Source: an uncultured Collinsella sp.
GTDB taxonomy: Bacteria; Actinomycetota; Coriobacteriia; Coriobacteriales; Coriobacteriaceae
NCBI GenBank assembly: GCA_934654775.1
Contig: CAKUGR010000007.1
Location: 1-64,000 of the forward strand
Length of the DNA: 64,000 nt
Direction of reading: 5' to 3'
Shown: piece after piece, positions 17,002 through 25,680 of the stretch
Layout of the letters: every line of letters begins with the position of its first letter
How positions within the stretch are numbered: the first letter of the stretch is position 1
Made by a program: the position numbers and the translations under genes
The notes under the pieces: model-generated
The model's input: the letters and a program-made list of their open reading frames with translations, nothing else
Databases searched by the model: none
Told to the model about the DNA's origin: nothing

Positions 17002-17862
17002 TTAGTTCTCCCCCTTATCTTGCTTGCCCAGATATGCCTCAATTACGGCATCGTTGTTCTGGATCTCCTCGGCCGTGCCCTTGGCGATGACCTTACCAAA
17101 GTTGAGCACGCAGATACCCTCGCAGATGTTCATAACGAGCGACATATCATGCTCGATAAGCATGATGGCGATACCAAAGGTGTCGCGAATCTTGACGATG
17201 TTCTCCATGAGCTCCGCAGTCTCGGACGGGTTCATGCCGGCGGCAGGCTCATCGAGCAGCAGTAGCTTGGGGTTGGTTGCAAGCGCGCGGACGATCTCCA
17301 GACGACGCTGAGCACCATAAGGCAGCGAGCCGGCCTGCTCGTTTGCCAGGTGTTCCATATCAAAGATGGACAGCAGCTCCATGGCGCGCTCGTGAGCAGC
17401 CTTCTCGTGCTTCCAGTACGTCGGCAGGCGCAGCACGCCCTCAAAACCGGAATAGCGCTCCTGATTGTGCAGACCGACCTTGACGTTGTCCTCCACCGTC
17501 ATGGTGTTGAACAGGCGGATGTTCTGGAAGGTACGGGCAATACCCATGCGGTTGACCTGGTAGACCGACTTGCCCGAGGTGTCCTCACCGTCGAGCAGGA
17601 TGGTGCCGTGCGTGGGCTGGTACACCTTGGTGAGCAGGTTGAAGACCGTGGTCTTACCGGCACCGTTGGGGCCGATCAGACCGGCGATCTCGGTCTTGCC
17701 GATAGTCAGGCTAAAGTCGTCGACTGCCTTAAGGCCACCGAACTCAATGCCCAGGTGGATGCACTCAAGTGCCGGGCGCTCGCCCAGGTCGCGGTCGGGA
17801 ACGATGGCGCCAGAAGGATACGGAACCATCTTGCCCTTGTTGAACTCAAATTTACTGGGCAT
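17002..17862 (-). CDS. livG: Branched-chain amino acid ABC transporter ATPase LivG
   Basis: Second ATPase of the importer (286 residues). Motifs: GPNGAGKTT, the signature SLPYGAQRRLEIVRAL (LivG-type), LLLLDEPAAGMNP and MLIEHDMSLVM. An N-terminal extension of about 25 residues precedes the domain. The start at 17862 (MPSKFEF) is chosen for AGGAGG about 9 bases upstream, inside the 3' end of livM, so the genes overlap by 11 bases and are translationally coupled. Confidence 0.95.
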   Translation of the reverse strand: MPSKFEFNKGKMVPYPSGAIVPDRDLGERPALECIHLGIEFGGLKAVDDFSLTIGKTEIAGLIGPNGAGKTTVFNLLTKVYQPTHGTILLDGEDTSGKSVYQVNRMGIARTFQNIRLFNTMTVEDNVKVGLHNQERYSGFEGVLRLPTYWKHEKAAHERAMELLSIFDMEHLANEQAGSLPYGAQRRLEIVRALATNPKLLLLDEPAAGMNPSETAELMENIVKIRDTFGIAIMLIEHDMSLVMNICEGICVLNFGKVIAKGTAEEIQNNDAVIEAYLGKQDKGEN

Positions 17863-18940
17863 CGGCTGCCACCTCCTTCTTGGAAGCAAAACGGTCCTTG
17901 ACGCGACCGAAGAACGCCTTGAGCTGCGGGTTGTTGGTAAAGATCATGACCAGGATCAGCACGATGGCGTAGATGAGCATGCGGTAGTCCGAGAACTGAC
18001 GGAGCAGCTCGGGAAGCACCGTGAGCAACGCCGCCGCGATGACGGAGCCGCGCATATTGCCCAGACCACCCAGGACCACGAACACCAGGATGAGGATGGA
18101 CGTGTTGAAGTCGAACTTGGTAGCGGAAAGCTGCGAGAAGTTACCGCCGAAGAGGGCTCCGGCAGCGCCGGCGAGAGCGGCGGAAACCACGAAGGCGATC
18201 ATGCGGTACTCGGTGACGGAGATGCCCACGGACTCGGCAGCGATCTTGTTGTCGCGCACGGCCATAATGGCACGGCCAGTACGGCTGCGGACCAGGTTGA
18301 GCACAATTACGAGCGCGACCATGACCAGGATGGCACCGGCGAGGAAGGTCGAGTACGTCGACACGCCCGAGGCACCCTGGGCGCCCTTGATGATGGCGGT
18401 TCCGTCCTCGAGCAGGTGAAGGTCGTCAATCGTTGAGTTACCCGTGATATTGAAGATCACGTGCAGGCCACGCGAGTCGACGCCCACGATAAGGCAGGTG
18501 ACGATCTCTTTGATGATCTCGCCAAAAGCCAGGGTCACGATGGCCAGATAGTCGCCGCTCAGGCGCAGGACCGGGATACCGATCAAGAAGCCCAGGATGG
18601 CAGCAGCGATGGCGCCGACCACGATGCTGACGATGAGGCGCACAGGATCGGAGGGAACGGCGCTCTCGAGGGCGACCGCGGTGACGATGCCCGTATAGGC
18701 ACCGACACTCATAAAGCCTGCATGGCCCAGCGACAGGTCGCCCGCGATGCCGACGACGAGGTTAAGGGAGATGGCCATGACGATATAGGCCGTGATGGGA
18801 ACCAGCTGACCGGCGATCATGCGCGGAATCATGTGGTTGGACTGCATAAAGAACACGATGGCGAACGCCACAAGGCACATGGCGTACGTAACAAAGTCGT
18901 GACGCGTCTGCTTGTCTTTAAGAAACTTCATAACGCTCAC
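17852..18940 (-). CDS. livM: Branched-chain amino acid permease LivM
   Basis: Membrane permease subunit, about 362 residues with roughly ten hydrophobic segments. The family motif LSLGHAGFMSVGAYTG near residue 75 and the EAA-type loop around GRAIMAVRDNKIAAESVG contact the ATPases. The frame starts at a GTG directly after the livH stop; the ATG three codons on (18931) has AGGTGA upstream and is an equally good start. Acts with LivH as the membrane heterodimer. Confidence 0.93.
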   Translation of the reverse strand: MSVMKFLKDKQTRHDFVTYAMCLVAFAIVFFMQSNHMIPRMIAGQLVPITAYIVMAISLNLVVGIAGDLSLGHAGFMSVGAYTGIVTAVALESAVPSDPVRLIVSIVVGAIAAAILGFLIGIPVLRLSGDYLAIVTLAFGEIIKEIVTCLIVGVDSRGLHVIFNITGNSTIDDLHLLEDGTAIIKGAQGASGVSTYSTFLAGAILVMVALVIVLNLVRSRTGRAIMAVRDNKIAAESVGISVTEYRMIAFVVSAALAGAAGALFGGNFSQLSATKFDFNTSILILVFVVLGGLGNMRGSVIAAALLTVLPELLRQFSDYRMLIYAIVLILVMIFTNNPQLKAFFGRVKDRFASKKEVAADAQ

Positions 18941-19822
18941 CTACACCTTCTCGGGGACGTACTTGCCCAAGAGGCCGGCAGGCTTGACGAGCAGGACGAT
19001 GATCAAAACACCAAAGACGATGGAGTTGGCAAGGCTCGTGGAAATATAGGCCTGCGCCATCGCCTCGATGATGCCGATGAGGATGCCACCGACAAAGGCA
19101 CCGGGGATGGAGCCGATGCCACCGAAAACGGCAGCGTCGAAGGCCTTGATGCCAGGCATGGCGCCCGTGGTGGGCTGCAGCACCGGCGAGTAGGAGCACA
19201 GCAGCACGCCGGCGATGGCGGCAAGGGCAGAACCGATGGCAAACGTCATCGAGATGGTGCGGTTGACGTTGATGCCCATGAGCTGAGCGGCGGCCTTGTC
19301 CTCGGACACGGCGCGCATGGCCTTACCCATCTTGGTCTTACCCGTAAAGAACACCAGGCCGGCCATGATAACCAGGCAGGCGACGATGGTGACGAGCGAG
19401 ACGGCGCTCACGTTGTACTTGGCCAAGAACTCCGGCACCGGGAAGGTGACGAGCGAAGTAAAGTTCTTGGGCGTGGCGCCCCACAGGAGCTGGGCGGCGT
19501 TCTGCAGGAAGTAGGACACGCCGATAGCCGTGATCAGAACGGCCAGCGGGCCCGCCTGACGCAGCGGCTTATAGGCCAGGCCCTCGATGAGAACACCGAG
19601 AACCGTGCAGACCGCACAAGAGAGAATTACAGAAGCCCAGCCCGGGAGGCCGAGATACGACGTGGCGCAGAACGAGACATAGGCACCGACCATGATGACG
19701 TCGCCGTGAGCGAAGTTCAGCATCTTGGCGATACCGTAGACCATGGTGTAGCCCAACGCGATGATGGCGTAGACGCTGCCCATGGACAGGCCGTTGACCA
19801 GGTATTGGATAAAGACCGTCAT
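18941..19822 (-). CDS. livH: Branched-chain amino acid permease LivH
   Basis: Membrane permease subunit of 293 residues, about eight hydrophobic segments. It opens with MTVFIQYLVNGLSMGSVYAI and GYTMVYGIAKMLNFAHGDVIM, the classical LivH signature; GKAMRAVSEDKAAAQLMGI is the ATPase-contact loop. Start 19822 is chosen because GGGGGATGTGG lies at the right distance; the frame runs further upstream but without family similarity. The stop abuts livM. Confidence 0.94.
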   Translation of the reverse strand: MTVFIQYLVNGLSMGSVYAIIALGYTMVYGIAKMLNFAHGDVIMVGAYVSFCATSYLGLPGWASVILSCAVCTVLGVLIEGLAYKPLRQAGPLAVLITAIGVSYFLQNAAQLLWGATPKNFTSLVTFPVPEFLAKYNVSAVSLVTIVACLVIMAGLVFFTGKTKMGKAMRAVSEDKAAAQLMGINVNRTISMTFAIGSALAAIAGVLLCSYSPVLQPTTGAMPGIKAFDAAVFGGIGSIPGAFVGGILIGIIEAMAQAYISTSLANSIVFGVLIIVLLVKPAGLLGKYVPEKV

Positions 19823-19866
19823 GTTCCACATCCCCCTTTCGAATAGGTTTCCAGTTGATGTACGAA

Positions 19867-19892
19867 ACAGGGACGTTACACTGTCCCCAGAT
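19867..19892. repeat. Small GGGAC/GTCCC palindrome upstream of livH
   Basis: A short inverted repeat GGGAC...GTCCC lies between the first binding-protein gene and livH. It may partly terminate transcription from the abundant binding-protein gene. It shares the GGGGACAG phrase with other palindromes of the window. Confidence 0.4.
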
Positions 19893-19961
19893 ACCAAGCA
19901 AGCAGGGAAGGCCAGAACCTCCCCTGCTTGGGATCAAAACCGCTCTATATAAGGCGGCCTA

Positions 19962-21149
19962 TTAGGCCTGTACGTACTTGCCGTCGGTGATGACGTACGC
20001 CGTCGGGTCCTTCTGAACCTGGCCCTTGTCGTTCCAGGAAAGCTTGCCGGTCAGACCGTCAACGGTGATCTTGAGCATAGCCTCGGGCAGCTTCTCGGCG
20101 ACCTCGGTGGGGTCGGCGTCGACACCCAGACCGGCCTCCTTGAGAGCCTCGACCACAGCATGCACGCCGTCGTAGGCGTCGGCGGCAAACTGGTCGGGGG
20201 TATCGCCATACTTATCCTTGTAAGCGTTGACGAAATCGGCGTTCTTCTCGTCGTCGGCGGAGAACGGGGTCATGAGCAGCAGCCCCTCGGCAAGGGAGGT
20301 GTCGAAGCCCTCCACGCCCAAGATGCCGTCCATGCCGTCGCAGCCCATCATCTTGACGTCGTAGCCCATGTCCTTAGCGTTCTTGAGCAGGACGGACGCC
20401 GGCGTGTAATAGATCGGCGCGAAGATCATGGTGGCGCCGGCCTGCTTGGCCTTGGTCAGCTGGTTGGTAAAGCTCGTGGAGGAGTCGTCCTTAAAGGTCT
20501 CCTCGTCGACGATCTCGAGCTTGGACTCAGCGGCCTGGGCCTTAAAGGCATCGGCAATACCCGAAGAATAGGCATCGCCAGAGTTATAGAACAGAACGAA
20601 CTTCTCGTCCGCATACTTCTCGGCCAGGAACTTGGCAGCGTTGACGCCCTGGTTGGGGTCGGTAAAGCAAACCTGGAAGACGCAATCCTTGCCCTTGGTG
20701 ACGTCCTCGGAAGACGCGGACGGGGTGATCATGAACGTCTCGGGGTCCTTGCCGCACTCGGCTGCAACGGCAACCGATGCGCCCGTGGTGGTCGGGCCGA
20801 CGAGGGCCTGCATACCCCAGTCCAGAAGATTATTAAAGGCGTTGACGGCCTTCTCGCCGTCGGCCTGATCGTCCTCGGCCTTGCTGGCAAGCGGAAGCTC
20901 CTTGGTGGAGAAATCCTTGCAGCCAAGCTCAACGGCCTGAGTAACGGACTTGCCATAGGAGGCATTTGCACCGGTCAGCGGGCCGATGGTACCGATCTTA
21001 AACGAAGCGTCGCTCGAAGCGGAACCGCTATCGCCGCCGTTGGAGGAGCAGCCAGCTAGAATAGACATCGCCCCCAGACCTGCTGCGCTCGCGATAACGC
21101 TCCTGCGATTCATAACAGGGTTCAATGACTTACCGGTGAGGCTCGACAT
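19962..21149 (-). CDS. livJ: Branched-chain amino acid-binding lipoprotein 1
   Basis: Extracellular solute-binding protein (periplasmic-binding fold type 1, Leu/Ile/Val receptor family), 395 residues. The N-terminus has NRRSVIASAAG and the lipobox LAGC with Cys34, so it is a lipid-anchored protein, possibly exported by Tat because of the twin Arg. The mature part starts FKIGTIGPLTGANASYG, typical of the family. AGGAGAG precedes the ATG. It is the first gene after its paralogue and directly precedes livH, so it is the main receptor for this transporter. Confidence 0.93.
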   Translation of the reverse strand: MSSLTGKSLNPVMNRRSVIASAAGLGAMSILAGCSSNGGDSGSASSDASFKIGTIGPLTGANASYGKSVTQAVELGCKDFSTKELPLASKAEDDQADGEKAVNAFNNLLDWGMQALVGPTTTGASVAVAAECGKDPETFMITPSASSEDVTKGKDCVFQVCFTDPNQGVNAAKFLAEKYADEKFVLFYNSGDAYSSGIADAFKAQAAESKLEIVDEETFKDDSSTSFTNQLTKAKQAGATMIFAPIYYTPASVLLKNAKDMGYDVKMMGCDGMDGILGVEGFDTSLAEGLLLMTPFSADDEKNADFVNAYKDKYGDTPDQFAADAYDGVHAVVEALKEAGLGVDADPTEVAEKLPEAMLKITVDGLTGKLSWNDKGQVQKDPTAYVITDGKYVQA

Positions 21150-21420
21150 GCGGCTCTCCTCTCAAATCTCGTCGGGTTTCGATTACCCGACAGGCCATCC
21201 TTCGCCGTGTTCGGCGTTCGCAAAATAGTAGACGCTTTAGTTAAGAAAAGTGGCGATTATTTCAACTTTTCTTTCGGTTTGTCCTTTTATCCATATTTCT
21301 GCGTATTTTTACCGCTTTATGCAGGTCTGCCACTTTATTGTGTAAAAGTAATGTTTCCATTCTGTTACAAGCATCCTCGCCCTGATTAAAAGAGTCTCAC
21401 CGGTTGCGTTTTATACGCTC
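21150..21420. other. AT-rich intergenic region between the two binding proteins
   Basis: About 270 bases, distinctly AT-rich compared with its surroundings (21230-21400). It must hold the promoter and leader of the first liv binding-protein gene (minus strand). I see no open frame, clear -35/-10 pair, known riboswitch or good terminator. Confidence 0.4.
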
Positions 21421-22587
21421 TTAGGCGGCGATGTACTTGCCGTCCTGAATCACATAGGCCGTAGCAGGTTTCTCGACCTGGCCCTCGTCGTTCCAGGTAA
21501 GCTCGCCGGTCAGGCCATCAATCTTGATCTTGCGCATGGCCTTGGCAAGGTCGGCGGCAATGTCGGCACCGTCTGCCGTCGTGTCGATGCCGGCCTTGTC
21601 GATAGCCTCGACAATCGCGTGGACGCAGTCGTAGGCGTCGGCGGCAAACTGGTTGGGGGTCTCGTCGTAGGCATCCTTGTAGGCCTTGACGAAGTCGGCA
21701 TTCTTCTCGTCGTCGGCAGAGAACGGGGTCATGAGCAGCACGCCCTCGGCAAGGGAGGTATCGAAGCCCTCAACGGAGAGCAGACCGTCCATGCCGTCGG
21801 TGCCCATGAGCGTCATGTCGTAGCCCATGTCCTTGGCGTTCTTGAGCAGGACGGACGCCGGCGTGTAATAGATCGGGGCAAAGATAAGCGTGGCGCCGGC
21901 CTCCTTGGCCTTGGTGAGCTGGTTGGTAAAGCTCGTGGAAGAGTCGTCCTTAAAGGTCTCGACATCGACGATGTCGAGCTTGGATGCCTTGGCCTGCTCG
22001 GCAAAGGCGTCGGCAACGCCCGAGCTGTACGTATCGCCGGAGTTATAGAACAGGGCGATCTTGGCGTCCGCATACTTCTCGGCCAAGAACTTCGCGGCGC
22101 TCGTGCCCATAGTGGGATCGGTGAAGCAGACCTGGAAGACCGTGGTCTTGTCCTTGGTGACGTCGAGCGACGAGGCAGAAGGCGTGACCATGAGCATGTC
22201 GTCGACAATCTCGCCCGAGACGGCGACGGCGGCACCGGTGGTGACGGGGCCGACGAGCGCCTGCATGCCCCAGTCGCACAGGGTATTGAAGGCGTTGATG
22301 GCCTTCTCGCCGTCGGCGACGTCGTCCTCGGACTTAAGCGAGAGCTTGAGGTCCTTGGTCGAGAAATCCTTGATGGCGAGCTTGGCACCCTTCTCGACCG
22401 AGACGCCATAGGTTGCCGCGGCACCGGTCAGAGGGCCGATGACACCGATCTTGAATGCGCCGTCTTCATCGGCGGAGCCGCCATCCGAGCCACCCGACGA
22501 ACAACCGGCAAGCGCAACGGTGCTACCGAGCGCGGCGGCGCCGGCGAGGAAGTTCCTACGGCTGAGCGTGCTGTTGATGTTGAACAT
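21421..22587 (-). CDS. livK: Branched-chain amino acid-binding lipoprotein 2
   Basis: Paralogue of the downstream binding protein; the two are close along their whole length (FKIGVIGPLTGAAATYGVS, LIFAPIYYTPASVLLKNAKDMGYD, LLMTPFSADDEKNADFV). 388 residues from the ATG at 22587, which has GGGGGA upstream. SRRNFLAG and lipobox LAGC (Cys29) mark a Tat-type lipoprotein. It has a 270-base gap to the next gene, so it may have separate expression. Two receptors feeding one permease is the E. coli LivJ/LivK arrangement; which ligand each prefers is not readable. The symbol is by analogy only. Confidence 0.92.
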   Translation of the reverse strand: MFNINSTLSRRNFLAGAAALGSTVALAGCSSGGSDGGSADEDGAFKIGVIGPLTGAAATYGVSVEKGAKLAIKDFSTKDLKLSLKSEDDVADGEKAINAFNTLCDWGMQALVGPVTTGAAVAVSGEIVDDMLMVTPSASSLDVTKDKTTVFQVCFTDPTMGTSAAKFLAEKYADAKIALFYNSGDTYSSGVADAFAEQAKASKLDIVDVETFKDDSSTSFTNQLTKAKEAGATLIFAPIYYTPASVLLKNAKDMGYDMTLMGTDGMDGLLSVEGFDTSLAEGVLLMTPFSADDEKNADFVKAYKDAYDETPNQFAADAYDCVHAIVEAIDKAGIDTTADGADIAADLAKAMRKIKIDGLTGELTWNDEGQVEKPATAYVIQDGKYIAA

Positions 22588-22836
22588 GGTGTCCCCCTTT
22601 TCGCTGGCCGCGGTGCGGCCGTCTTGCGGTACAGGGCAAACCTTATGGTTCAAACGTTGACAGTTTGTTACGGAACTTCGTTTGTAGCGAGCGTGTTTCC
22701 AATGTTTCCGCAGCGTTTCGGGGGTAGCGTTTTGTGCGGCTCCTGTTGCCTTGCAAGCACGCGCCCTCGGTTCACGCTAGAATGCACTCAACCTTAACTG
22801 GTCAATCATCCATACAGATGCACGAAGGAGCTATCT

Positions 22837-24180
22837 ATGAGCGAACCCCTGCGCACCGTGAACGTCGGCCTGATCGGTCTGGGAACCGTCGGCGGCGGCG
22901 TGGCTCGTCTGATCAAGAGCCACCACGATGAGTACCTGGCCGCCTACGGCATCGACCTTAAGCTGACCCGCGCCTGCGCGCTTGCCTGGGAGCAGGCCGA
23001 AGCCGCCGGTATTGAGCGCGAGGCCTTTACGAGCGACTGGCACGATGTCGTCACCGACCCCGCCGTCGACATCGTCGTCGAGCTGATCGGCGGCGAGCAC
23101 CCCGCGACCGAGATTTTCACCACGGCCTTTGAGAACGGCAAGCACGTCGTCTCCGCCAACAAGGCCCTGCTCGGCCGCCATGTCGAGACGCTTGCCGAGA
23201 AGGCGCGTGAGTGCGGCGTGCAGATCAAATGCGAGGCCAGCTGCGGCGGCGGTATCCCCATCGTCAGCACGCTCGAGCACGACCTGGTGGGCAACAAGAT
23301 CCTGACCATCGCCGGCATTCTCAACGGCACCACCAACTATATCCTGTCGCGCATGGACGCCGAGGGCGCCGATTACGCCAACGTGCTCGCCGACGCCCAG
23401 GCCAAGGGCTATGCCGAGGCCGACCCGTCCGCCGACGTCGACGGCTTCGACGCCGCCAGCAAGACGGCCATCCTCGCCTCCATCGGCTTTGGCACCCGTG
23501 TGACCACCGACGATGTGTACCAGCAGGGTATCCGTACCATCGGCGCCGAGGACATCGCCCAGGCCCGCGAGCTCGGCTACACCATTAAGCTGCTGGGCAT
23601 CGCCCGCAACACCGACGCCGGCGTCGACGTCCGCGTGCACCCCACGCTGATCCCTGCCGACCACATGCTCGCCAAGGTCAACGGCGCCATGAACGCTGTC
23701 TACGTGGTAGGCGACGCCGTGGGCGAGACCATGTTCTACGGTGCCGGCGCAGGCTCCTTCCCCACCGCGAGCGCCGTCGTGGGCGATATCCTGTCGCTCT
23801 CCGAGCAGATCAGCCGCGGCGTGGCTCCGCTGCCCGAAATCGAGCCCTACGGCCACAACCTCGCCTTTAAGCCCATGGACGAGCTCCAGACCAAGTACTA
23901 TGTGCGCCTGAAGGTCGCCGACCGCGTGGGCGCCCTGTCCGAGACGGTCGATATCTTCGCCAAGCACAACATCTCGATCTCGCTTATCAACCAGGTCGAG
24001 GACGGCAAGTCGGGCGTCACCGACACCTGCTCGGTCATCTTCCTGACGCACCGCGCGCTCGAGAAGGACGTCCAGGCTGCCGCCGCCGAGCTTGCAGGCG
24101 TCGACTGCGTGGCCGAGGTTGCAAACGTCCTGCGCATTGAGGACGTCGAGGCCTGGACCGAAGGCGTTATGGCCAACTAG
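22837..24180 (+). CDS. hom: Homoserine dehydrogenase
   Basis: Reduces aspartate semialdehyde to homoserine, the branch point to threonine and methionine. The 447-residue product has the NAD(P) site GLIGLGTVGGGVA near residue 10, SANKALLGRH, the conserved GILNGTTNYILSRM, and EADPSADVDGFDAASK with the catalytic Asp/Lys. A C-terminal ACT domain (about 360-430, VADRVGALSETVDIFAKHNISI) suggests feedback by threonine. The start has GAAGGAG upstream. A possible -10 (TAGAAT, 22778-22783) lies before it. Monocistronic, with its own terminator. Confidence 0.96.
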   Translation: MSEPLRTVNVGLIGLGTVGGGVARLIKSHHDEYLAAYGIDLKLTRACALAWEQAEAAGIEREAFTSDWHDVVTDPAVDIVVELIGGEHPATEIFTTAFENGKHVVSANKALLGRHVETLAEKARECGVQIKCEASCGGGIPIVSTLEHDLVGNKILTIAGILNGTTNYILSRMDAEGADYANVLADAQAKGYAEADPSADVDGFDAASKTAILASIGFGTRVTTDDVYQQGIRTIGAEDIAQARELGYTIKLLGIARNTDAGVDVRVHPTLIPADHMLAKVNGAMNAVYVVGDAVGETMFYGAGAGSFPTASAVVGDILSLSEQISRGVAPLPEIEPYGHNLAFKPMDELQTKYYVRLKVADRVGALSETVDIFAKHNISISLINQVEDGKSGVTDTCSVIFLTHRALEKDVQAAAAELAGVDCVAEVANVLRIEDVEAWTEGVMAN

Positions 24181-24206
24181 TTCGGTTCTCGCCATACGAC
24201 ATATAT

Positions 24207-24248
24207 GTTGAGGGGCTCCCGTCCGATCTTGGTGGGAGCCCTTTTGTT
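24207..24248 (+). terminator. Terminator of hom
   Basis: GGGGCTCCC...GGGAGCCC hairpin (about 24211-24242) followed by TTTTG, 30 bases after the hom stop. Confidence 0.85.
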
Positions 24249-24403
24249 TGCGCGCTCGGGGCGCATCGGCGTGGCTTACGTTTGAACAACTCAACCGCTC
24301 ATTGACAACCGGGGGTACCGTTCACCGATAAGAGAACACGCTCGTTTTTGGCCGCCACTATGCTGTGCTGCGTATGTTCACACCCCCGAAGAATGGAGGC
24401 ACC

Positions 24404-25153
24404 ATGTTGCTCGAGGGCAAGAAAGCAATCATCACCGGAGGCACGCGCGGTATCGGCTACGCCATCGCTTGCCGCTTTATTGAGGAAGGCGCTGCCGTCA
24501 CCGTCTTTGGCTCTCGCCAGGAGACCGCCGACGCCGCCGTCGAGAAGCTGACCGCAGCCTATCCCGAGGCCAAGATCTGGGGCCGTTCCTGCGACCTCAC
24601 CTCGCTCGAGGCCGTAACCGAGGCCTTTACCCAGGCAGCCGCCGACATGGGCGGCCTGGACACGGTCGTCAACAACGCCGGCATCTCCCAGCGCTCGCCG
24701 CTCCTTAACTATACGGCCGAGGAGTTCGCAAAGGTCATGGACCTTAACGTCGTCGCCGTCTTTAACGGTCACCAGGCTGCCGCCAAGATCATGACCGAGG
24801 CCGGCCACGGCGGCACCATCACTACCACAAGCTCGATGGTCGCCAAGTACGGCCAGCCCTCCGGCGTCGGCTATCCCACGTCCAAGTTTGCCGTCAACGG
24901 CATGGTCCAGTCGCTCTCGCGCGAGCTCGCCCCCATGGGCATTCGCGTCAATGCCGTAGCACCTGGTGTAACCAAAACCGACATGGTCGCCAACCTGCCC
25001 GAAGAGGTCATCAAGCCCATCATCGCCACTATTCCACTGGGACGCATGGGCGAGCCCGAGGACGTTGCCAACGCCTTCGTCTACCTGGCGAGCGACATGG
25101 CCTCCTATGTCACGGGCGCCATCCTCCCCGTCGACGGAGCAGCCCGCTCCTAA
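24404..25153 (+). CDS. Short-chain dehydrogenase, BaiA-like
   Basis: Classical NAD(P)-dependent SDR of 249 residues. TGGTRGIG (11-18) binds cofactor, NNAG is at 90-93, and the catalytic set is Ser143/144, Tyr157 and Lys161 in GVGYPTSK. From memory it resembles BaiA (3-alpha-hydroxysteroid dehydrogenase of bile-acid 7-dehydroxylating clostridia) in several blocks: IITGGTRGIG, the AYPEA/ELYPEE region, DLTS, SGVGYP and a VDGA end. It also resembles FabG-type reductases, so steroid activity is only a hypothesis. GGAGG lies 4 bases before the ATG. It stands alone, followed by a strong terminator. Confidence 0.85.
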   Translation: MLLEGKKAIITGGTRGIGYAIACRFIEEGAAVTVFGSRQETADAAVEKLTAAYPEAKIWGRSCDLTSLEAVTEAFTQAAADMGGLDTVVNNAGISQRSPLLNYTAEEFAKVMDLNVVAVFNGHQAAAKIMTEAGHGGTITTTSSMVAKYGQPSGVGYPTSKFAVNGMVQSLSRELAPMGIRVNAVAPGVTKTDMVANLPEEVIKPIIATIPLGRMGEPEDVANAFVYLASDMASYVTGAILPVDGAARS

Positions 25154-25197
25154 GGGATGCAGGCTTCAGCCTCAAACCTCAGCAAGGCCTTATGCAA

Positions 25198-25240
25198 AAG
25201 GCGCGCTGCCTGCGATTGATGCAGGCAGCGCGCCTTCTTC
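25198..25240 (+). terminator. Terminator of the BaiA-like SDR gene
   Basis: A 14-bp GC-rich stem (GGCGCGCTGCCTGC with its complement, 7-base loop) followed by TTCTTCTGTTT. Confidence 0.88.
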
Positions 25241-25249
25241 TGTTTGTAA

Positions 25250-25668
25250 GGGAAACTGCGTCCCAGTATTCCGCCCCAGAGTGGGACGCCGTTCCCCCCC
25301 CCAGAGCCCTCTTTGGGAAAGCATATCCCGTTTTGGACGCCGATTCTGGAATGCAGTTTCCCAAAGGGGCCTGTTTGGGAAACTGCATCCCAGAATCAAG
25401 CCAAAGAATGGGACACAGTTTCCGGTTGAGCTTTCTGCGGAAACTGTGTCCCATTTCAAGGCTCTAAACCGGGATGCACCTTCCCGCAGATTTTGAAGTG
25501 GAAACCGTATCCCATTCTGAACGTCTATTCCGGGATGCAGCTTCCCAAAGGGCTTGCTTCGGAAAATGCATCCCATTTCGAGCCCTCAAACTGGGACGCG
25601 CTTTCCCGTAGAGGCCGATGCGGAAAGCGCGTCCCATTCTGAGCCCTGAAAGCGGGATGCAGTTTCCG
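25250..25668. repeat. Tandem array of about seven 60-bp hairpin units
   Basis: A non-coding array between convergent genes. Each unit carries a left arm like GGAAACTGCATCCCA and a right arm like GGGATGCAGTTTCC. The right arm of one unit pairs best with the left arm of the next: 25351-25365 with 25374-25388 (15 bp, perfect), 25407-25423 with 25439-25455 (17 bp, perfect), 25592-25606 with 25622-25636 (15 bp, perfect), and about 25532-25545 with 25561-25574 (12 of 14). Stem sequences differ between hairpins, but in the perfect ones both arms changed together. The first left arm (25251-25264) also pairs with the last right arm (25654-25667). Short open frames across it are by-products of the repeat. 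Confidence 0.85.
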
Positions 25669-25680
25669 CACGGTCATCCA

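Noticed and set aside
22831..24294. A 487-codon open frame opposite hom
   Set aside because: Shadow frame; hom is complete with a ribosome site and terminator.
25065..25576. Overlapping short frames in both directions over the hairpin array
   Set aside because: They arise from repeat units whose arms lack stops; no ribosome sites, no family similarity, and the encoded peptides merely repeat the unit.
25250..25668. CRISPR array
   Set aside because: The repeated parts are inverted arms that vary from unit to unit, the intervening pieces are not unique spacers, and no cas gene is in the window.
25250..25668. Integron attC array
   Set aside because: No cassettes lie between the units, and no integrase or attC core sites were seen.
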